This document shows, one piece after another, positions 57,980 through 64,000 of a stretch of 64,000 nucleotides of DNA (position 1 is the first letter of the stretch; the number at the start of each line of letters is the position of its first letter). Under the pieces are notes generated by a model. That model was not told the origin of the DNA. It saw only the letters and a program-made list of their open reading frames with translations, and searched no databases. The translations under genes were made by a program, and so were the position numbers. The DNA is from Combretum micranthum (Eukaryota; Streptophyta; Magnoliopsida; Myrtales; Combretaceae), in contig JAMXBD010001600.1 in the NCBI GenBank assembly GCA_024138025.1, forward strand, positions 1 through 64,000, written 5' to 3'.

Positions 57980-58320
57980 TCAATTTCTTAGTAATATAAC
58001 GAAGCCCGTTAATGGGGCCCACCGTCGGTGGTAGGCCAAGGATCCAAAATTCCACTAGAAGCAAAGCAAACCCAACTGGAGCAAGGTTGGCCAGCAATCA
58101 TATGCAGCCATCACCACGTGGCTCATAACCTGGCACTAGGACACTTAAACAACAGGGTCCCACCTCAAGGTTCCCATCCCCAGCTGTATCGAATGGAATT
58201 ACGCGGAAAGCAGAGTCTCAAATGCCAGCGAAAAGAAAGCAAGACGAGAAACAACTTCTTAAAAGCATAATTGCATTAGCGACAGACAAAACCCACAGAG
58301 GTTCACACGTGCTAAGTCAT
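57980..58320. promoter_or_regulatory. Promoter-like GC-rich island
   Basis: In 340 bp there are GGGGCCCACC (58015-58024), CCACCGTCGGTGG (58020-58032, near-palindrome whose reverse contains the DRE core ACCGAC), GGGTCCCACC, CCACGTGG (G-box, about 58116-58123) and CACACGTGCT. Such TCP/site II, G-box and DRE-like motifs are typical of plant proximal promoters. No gene is visible on either side within 500 bp, and the two opposed frames over it (64 and 80 codons) lack family features. It may be a distal control region of the AGP gene or a promoter left behind by a lost gene. Confidence 0.35.
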
Positions 58321-60345
58321 TGTATGTCGAACTGTATAGATTGTAGAATGGGGTGATCTTATGCTTTTTTAACATCGCTTAATTATTAGTATTTGCTTGG
58401 CGTAGAAGTTGTCTAATCTAATGATAGCTCCGTTTATGACTAAAGCTAGTCGGTCTTCATGTTCTATCAGCTGAATATCTGTATCATGTAGATTTTAAGT
58501 GTAGCCTTTCATCATTTTCTTTTCATTAATAGTGATGAACATAACAAATATTAATATAAAAGGTAATGAATTTTAATAATTTATTTTATTTTATTTTTTC
58601 AAGATGAGATCAAACATTTAATAATTTTCGAATTCATTCAATAAACTTTTAAAACTCAAAATTTCAATATTTAGTACAATTAAAAATAGTTGTAATTTTC
58701 CATAGATTCAAAAGGAAGGTAAATCCTTACATAAACAAAAATTTAGGGATGCATCTACATATAGGGTATAATTTGAAAGGGTAATTTGTATCTCCGGCCG
58801 TTTTATTTTAACATAAAATATTATATGTTCTTAATTGTTTTAATTTTTGAAAATGTAAGAGTTCAAAAAATGAATTTTGAAAATTTAGGAGTAAAATACA
58901 CACCTAGATACACATCTACATAAAATTTAAAGAGATAATTTGCAGTTTTCTCATAAAATTTTCCTAGATAAATATAGTGCATAAAGTAATTTTATGTAAC
59001 CATGTGATCTAAATTCAATCCGTCTTGTCATACAAATCTAGAATAAATATAATAGAAGTCATATGGAAAAATTAAATCAGAAGAATAATATAATAGAAGT
59101 CATATGGAAAAATTAAATCAGAAGTTTCAAATAAAAAATAGTTAAAAAAGATAGTAGATCCCATTTCCCAAATTTGAATGACAGAGTATAACTAAATATA
59201 GTAATAAAGATGAAATAGGGTCTTTATACTTTTCTTTCTATAAAATAATTTCACTATATGCTTGATGCTTGCTGTCTGTAAATTTGATTTATATTATAAT
59301 CAATGTAATTTAGCCTTTGCATTCAAATTGTCTTCTTTTGACTATGTTGTTATCCTATAATTTCTAAAGTAATTACACTTCTGTCTTTTTGCATTCAAAT
59401 CATTCAATCTCTGTAATCATATTTTTGAGTTGCATGAGCTCATGAACAGACAGCTAATAAATTAGGAAATTGATTCTCAATACAATTTTTGTTGTTTTGT
59501 TTTATGGAATTTTTTTTTTTCCAAATAGAGTTTAGAAGGTCTATGTAATTGGATACAACTGCTACGGTTATATATAATTCGACAACTATCCTTTTTTAAG
59601 CCTAGTGTGCTATCACAAAATCTGGGCACAAGAAAATGAAACACCCAATGAGTGTATTTTTCTTGATTATATCAAGTTCAATCTGTCATAAATTCATTAC
59701 AACAAATTCACTAATTATCAATATAACAGAAATATAAATAATTACTAAATACTATTGAGTGTTATATCGATCTTCAAATAAAGATTGATTAAGCATTGAA
59801 TCCTTCTTTTCTATAAAGAGATATATCATCTTAAATTCTTAATATATATGCTTATATTTAAATTAACTTGATGATTTGTTTTCAACATTTTGAGATTGAA
59901 ATGATTGTAATCAAACAGAGATAGCCATACTAAAAAAACTCTTTTTTTTTTTTTTTTTCAGTTTCACTCGGTTGGTTCAGTCCCGCGTATTAAATAATGT
60001 AAAATTTAAAAAAAATGGTAAATAGTTTTGGGATTCCTCAACATCCTTAAAATAATGGTACAATAGAAATCTTTTAATGTGATAATTAGTTTTTCGCTTC
60101 TCCTTCTAACAACTACAATAATAGATAGCAAAAAATAAAAAATATATATATATATATTATTATTATAATTTTTTACTTTCTTTTTAAAGAAAAATTGTTT
60201 GGATACTTTATTGGAAAAGCAAATACAATAAAGTTATAAATTTTATTTTACCATTAACATGTGTAATTGTATGATACATAGCAAAGCATAATGGAGCCTA
60301 AAGAAGGCTAGAGGTATTGCGAATCACATGCGTGGATTATGCAAA
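58321..60345. other. AT-rich upstream region of the AGP gene
   Basis: No gene. It contains a 41-bp tandem duplication at 59051-59132, poly(T) tracts at 59511 and 59942-59960, and (TA)n at 60142-60159. Confidence 0.6.
59051..59132. repeat. 41-bp tandem duplication
   Basis: AATAGAAGTCATATGG...AATCAGAAG occurs twice, 41 bases apart, with an identical core. A small recent slippage or replication event. Confidence 0.9.
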
Positions 60346-60547
60346 ACGGGCCCAAAGCCAGACTGTGTGATGTGAGAAGCTCCATATTACTAAACCACCT
60401 TGTCTCATTCTTTCCCGACCGGGTCCCACTTTCTCTCTCTTCTATAACACGGTGATGATCCCATCCAACGGCTACTAGAAGGGACCACACTCGCGTGGAT
60501 CCCACAACCCCCCACTTCAACCTCTTACATAAAACCTCCTATATATA
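60346..60547 (+). promoter_or_regulatory. AGP gene core promoter
   Basis: TATATATA at 60540-60547 is the probable TATA box, placing transcription start near 60570-60580 and giving a CT-rich leader of about 80 bases. Upstream lie ACGGGCCCAAAGCC (60346-60359), GGGTCCCAC (60421-60429, class I TCP type), GGGACCAC (60481-60488, reverse of a class II TCP site) and the near-palindrome GTGGATCCCAC (60495-60505). TCP sites are common in promoters of genes active in dividing and growing cells; that link is inference. Confidence 0.65.
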
Positions 60548-60657
60548 CCACACTAACAACTTGTTAGTGTAACAATAAAACTTTGTTTTACTCTCTCGCT
60601 CTACTTTTTACTTTACTTCACTTCGCCGATCTGTCTAGAACATTAATATTTGCTACG

Positions 60658-62412
60658 ATGGATCGGAGAAGCGTACTTGCCGTTGCACTGCTCTGCATTG
60701 TCGTCGCTGGCGTCGGAGGCCAATCTCCAACTGCAGCTCCCACCAAATCCCCTTCTACTGCCACCGCACCTACCGCCGCTCCGGTGAAGTCCACTACTCC
60801 CTCCCCTGCTGCTTCCCCCGTCAAGTCCACTTCTCCACCAGCGGCGACGCCTACTCAGGCAGCGGCTGCTACCCCTAAGGCAGCTACTCCAGCTCCCGTA
60901 GCTACTCCACCTCCTGTAGCTACTCCACCTGCTGTAGCCACTCCTCCGGCTCCAGTTGCTTCTCCTCCTACACCTGTTGCTTCTCCTCCACCTCCTGTTG
61001 CCTCTCCTCCCAAAGCTGAGGCTCCGGCGACACCTCCACCAGCTCCCGTTCCCGTGAGATCTCCTCCAGCTGCAACTCCCGTATCCACTCCCGAGAGCTC
61101 TCCTCCTACTCCAGTGGAGGTTCCAGCTCCAGCTCCGAGCAAGAAGAAGAACAAGTCTCCTGCCCCGTCACCGTCTTTGCTCGGACCACCTGCTCCTCCA
61201 GCGGAGGCTCCCGGATCTAACTCCGACGCGTCGTCTCCTGGACCGTCATCGAACGATGAAGTAAGCTAGATTTTCATTTTTTTTGCCCTTTCATTTCCAC
61301 TTACTCCTCATTCAGTTATTACTTGATACGTTAACATTCTTATATAATGCTAGTTAAAATGAGCAATGTGAGTTCAGATCTGAAGTCTTAGGTTGAAGAT
61401 CTAACGTTTTATTGCTGGGTTTCGTAAGTTTACCTAGTATTAGCAAGTATTAGCAACTTTGAAAAACCAGCCAGAGGAGAAATTTTAATTATAATCTAAA
61501 AAGTAAGAATTCGGACAGTGATAGAGTGGTTAGAGTACCTACCGGATAAGTCCAAAAAATACTCGACCATGAATAAAATCAAATTGTTAGACATATGACA
61601 GATCTACCGACACCTATATAGTTAAGTCCTTGTTTTTTTTTTTTTTTAAATTGATTTATTATTTGTTGATTACTTTCCTTGATTATTTTAAAGCAGTCTG
61701 AGTTTAAAAATATTTAGAGAAAAGTCTAAATGAGAGTCAATAGCGATTATGATCTGGTTCATCTCTGATACAATGCGACCAGTTCTGTTGTCAACTTGCG
61801 TCCTCTGGCGTGTTTAGTTTTAGCAATCTGGTGGAAATAACGTGAGTTTTGATAACAAAGTAAATGTCATTTATGGTTTAGGTCTAGGTTAGTACTTAGA
61901 TCTCATTGCGCGTGGTCGGAACTTTAGATCACCCAGACCCGGAACTGAAAAGAAGAGTAAATTGGAGTGGAAATACAGATTCCAATGCATGGAGCACAGT
62001 GAATAATACACTGCACTCCATCAGTATATGCTAGTCGGCTCTAGCACTGAAATAGCTGTCGTCTGGATGCAGATGTAGGGTTATGTTTTTATACTACCTG
62101 GAGCGTGAAAAGTATTAATTATTGCTACCAGGTTGAATGGAGACCGAATTATTGGATACCCATTTTTTCATTTCGTAGAAGTATATATATTTAATAAACT
62201 AAATAAACAATTACATTAGGTGGGCTAACCATAGTTCTAACATTTAATGAACGCGTTGTTGTTTGTAACCTTTGACGATTGATTGATTCTTGGTTGTGGT
62301 GTTGTGTTGTGTTGTGTGTCTGCAGAGTGGAGCAGGTTCGATGATGAGGAACGTGCAGAAGATGGTTGGAGGGTTGGCCTTGGGATGGGCAATCTTTGGA
62401 TTGATGCTTTAG
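60658..62412 (+). CDS. AGP18: Lysine-rich classical arabinogalactan protein (AGP17/18 type)
   Basis: Two exons, 60658-61260 and 62326-62412, joined in phase 0 across a GTAAGC...TGCAG intron of 1065 bp. Product 229 residues. The start ATG is the first in the leader and opens a signal peptide (hydrophobic residues 5-20, probable cut after Gly21). Residues 22-160 are a Pro/Ala/Ser/Thr-rich domain with repeated SP, AP, TP and VATPP/VASPP units, the sites for Pro hydroxylation and arabinogalactan addition. KKKNK at 162-166 is the short Lys-rich block that defines this AGP subclass; a second short Pro-rich part follows. Exon 2 encodes SGAGS, then a basic spacer and hydrophobic tail (GGLALGWAIFGLML), a GPI-anchor signal; cleavage probably lies within residues 202-206. 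The mature proteoglycan would be tethered outside the plasma membrane and act in cell-wall and growth signalling. AGP18 rather than AGP17 is inferred from the wording of the N-terminus and the GPPAPP..APG.NSDA.SPGPS segment. The paralogue choice is uncertain. Confidence 0.95.
61261..62325 (+). other. Intron of the AGP gene
   Basis: The donor GTAAGC follows codon GAA (Glu201) and the acceptor TGCAG precedes AGT (Ser202). Without splicing the frame would stop after two codons (GTA AGC TAG) and lose the GPI signal. The sequence is AT-rich, with a poly(T) run at 61632-61647. Confidence 0.9.
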
Positions 62413-63486
62413 TTTAGTGAAATAATAATAATTTATAAAAAGAAAAAAAAAGGTGATAAAGAGATATTGATAGATATTTCTCTATCTTTGTTTTATTTTG
62501 TTTTTTGTTTTTGTTTTTTCTTCTTTTGATTTATTTATTTGTACCCGTGATCTGCTCTCACTTCTCATGTTTTGTTATTATGAGATCTCACATTGGTTAT
62601 TTATTATTATTGTTGCTGCCACTGTTCTTCATCATTATTTAATTTTATGGTTCTTTTTTTATTTATTAAATGTTCCTTGGATTCTCTGGATGAGACACAC
62701 AGACAAAAGCATCATGGACGATTTCTGCTCTCTCTCATCACCTTTTTCTAATGACAGCTGTCTGAATCTTTTTCTTTTTCTTTTTCTTTTATTATAGTCA
62801 CATAAATCCTTCAATGGCAACGATAGCTTTAAAGTAGACAACAATACAAAGGAAACTTCGTGGAAGCCTTCTAATTTCTTGTTGTAAATCAGACTACTAT
62901 TTCTGATCTGAATATGCTGTTTGATAAAAGAAGAAAAATTTATTTATTTTCTATCGTCTGTTTATGTCTCTTGTTTTGCTAACACCGTTGATCTAGCACA
63001 CTTCTCTGGATTCTTTCTCTCACTGGTTTCTATGTCTCTATTCTTTTTCTTTTTCTTCTTCCATTTTTTTTTTCTTTTTGAGTATATCAATCAAAATTGT
63101 AATTGAATTCGAAGGTATCGCATTCCTAACCCTTGATGCTCATGCCACGCCTGAGTGCACACCATACTTGCTCCTAGTAGGCTTTTCAATTCAAATACTT
63201 AGTGAAAAACTTCAAAATAACTTAAAAAAGGAGAGTCGCCCAAACAGGTGAGCTTGTTCATCTTACGTTGAGACAATACAAGGATTAGAATTCAATTTGA
63301 ACTTAATTGAATATAATTTTTAACTTTAAACTTGACTTAAGATGATAAATTTGAACTCCACTTGGTTAGATTATTATATAAATCAGTTGATTTCTAATAT
63401 TAATAATTATATAATCTTTTTAAATTTTGAAAAGTTCAAATAAGGTTGGAAGTAGATAGAATCAAGTATTTTAAAACTCAAGCTAT
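62413..63486. other. AGP 3' flank, no further gene
   Basis: After the stop there is an AT-rich trailer with AATAATAATAAT-type signals at about 62424 and T/C-rich runs (TTTTTCTTTTTC at 62767-62790, poly(T) near 63062-63078). Small hydrophobic frames in these T-rich runs (62498-62797, 62921-63106) are compositional. Confidence 0.6.
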
Positions 63487-63814
63487 TCAAGTGGTCCAAG
63501 TTTGATTTTGAGCTCAACTCCATGGCAAGCTTTGTTGCATTGAGATGAGAAATTCATTGGGTCAAATTTGAGTAGTTTGTAAGTAAGCTTGACACTTAAT
63601 CCTACAATCAACAATAATTAGTCATCTTTAAATAAGATGTCATTTTAATTCAAGTAGTCCAAGTTTGATTTTGAGCTCAACTCCATGGCAAGCTTTGTTG
63701 CATTGAGATGAGAAATTCATTGGGTCAAATTTGAGTAGTTTGTAAGTAAGCTTGACACTTAATCCTACAATCAACAATAATTAGTCATCTTTAAATAAGA
63801 TGTCATTTTAATGC
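63487..63814. repeat. 164-bp tandem duplication, essentially identical
   Basis: The segment TCCAAGTTTGATTTTGAGC...GATGTCATTTTAAT occurs twice in tandem (offset 164 bases; cores 63495-63650 and 63659-63814). No difference was noted in about 155 compared bases. The unit has GAGCTCAA/AGCTTGAC words like those of hAT MITE subterminal regions. Confidence 0.93.
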
Positions 63815-63837
63815 AATCTAGACATTTTAAGACTAAT

Positions 63838-64000
63838 ATCATGTTTGGTATGGAATAAGATAGGAAATGAATAGCAATTCTTTTGTTTTTTTAATTTTTT
63901 AATAGGGGTATTTCTAGGTTTTTTTTTTTTTTTTTTTTTTAATAAGAAGAATAGCAATTTTTCTAGTAATGAGAAAGAATAGGATTTTCTTACCAAACAA
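63838..64000. mobile_element. MITE reaching the window edge
   Basis: TGTTTGGTATGGAATAAGA at 63843 and TCTTACCAAACA at the right edge are inverted repeats about 150 bp apart, with a poly(T) run of about 22 (63919-63940) inside. The right flank is outside the window, so the TSD and superfamily cannot be decided. Confidence 0.6.

Noticed and set aside
58028..58270. 80-codon plus-strand frame in the GC-rich island
   Set aside because: No domain, no partner exon and irregular composition; the stretch looks regulatory rather than coding.
60583..60657. A longer AGP start upstream
   Set aside because: The upstream frame is open but begins with TTG, not ATG; the ATG at 60658 opens a canonical signal peptide.
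60618..61154. Antisense frames (70 and 99 codons) opposite the AGP exon
   Set aside because: Gly/Val/Ala-rich shadows of the Pro/Ala-rich AGP codons on the other strand; no independent signals.
62498..63106. Small hydrophobic protein genes after the AGP gene
   Set aside because: T-rich runs produce Phe/Leu-rich frames without start context or conservation signals.

Overview
This is an AT-rich nuclear segment from a flowering plant, most likely a eudicot. The evidence is one intact plant cell-wall gene, plant-type LTR retrotransposon lineages (Tat-like, Del/Tekay-like and Athila-like Ty3/gypsy; Tork-like copia), a Cassandra element carrying 5S rRNA-like sequence, an L1-type LINE relic and several MITE families. 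The species cannot be named from the sequence. All reading was done by eye; identities and boundaries are estimates unless terminal dinucleotides and target-site duplications (TSDs) fix them.

The only gene that looks functional is near the right end: a lysine-rich arabinogalactan protein (AGP17/18 type), two exons at 60658-61260 and 62326-62412, with a TATA box and TCP-type sites upstream. Everything from 1 to about 55.4 kb is layered transposon debris or unassigned AT-rich DNA.

Layout. (a) 1-1392: minus-strand LTR of a family with very long LTRs ('family L'). (b) 1958-10958: 5' LTR, PBS, gag, protease and RT of a degenerate Del/Tekay-like element, split inside RT by a 4.5-kb solo LTR of family L (6042-10564, TSD TATAG). 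(c) 10959-15186: 3' part and 3' LTR of an Athila-like element. (d) 15.2-18.8 kb: AT-rich DNA, a 9-bp-TSD MITE and a LINE RT relic. (e) 18777-21505: 3' LTR, PPT and IN-RT-RNase H of a minus-strand copia element. (f) About 21.5-40.3 kb: a minus-strand Tat-like element with a minisatellite downstream of integrase, split by a family-L solo LTR (23457-27133) and by a deleted family-L element (29745-38052, TSD CTTTG), which itself holds an Athila-like solo LTR (34292-35832, TSD AGGGT). (g) 40.5-50.4 kb: copia gag relic, MITE, Athila-like solo LTR (41625-43353, TSD ATAAG), a possible MULE fragment and a 5' LTR with PBS of another gypsy element. (h) 51-58 kb: small non-autonomous elements (hAT-like, MULE-like and Tourist-like MITEs, Cassandra TRIM) nested in one another. 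(i) 58-64 kb: a promoter-like GC island, the AGP gene, a fresh 164-bp tandem duplication and an edge MITE.

The most unusual signal is an array of short GC-rich imperfect palindromes. In six LTRs it lies just upstream of a TATA-like box, and a seventh LTR has a similar array without a clear TATA. These LTRs come from separate lineages (gypsy Del-like, family L, Athila-like, copia). The position is shared, yet the palindrome words differ completely even between two Athila-like LTRs that align elsewhere.
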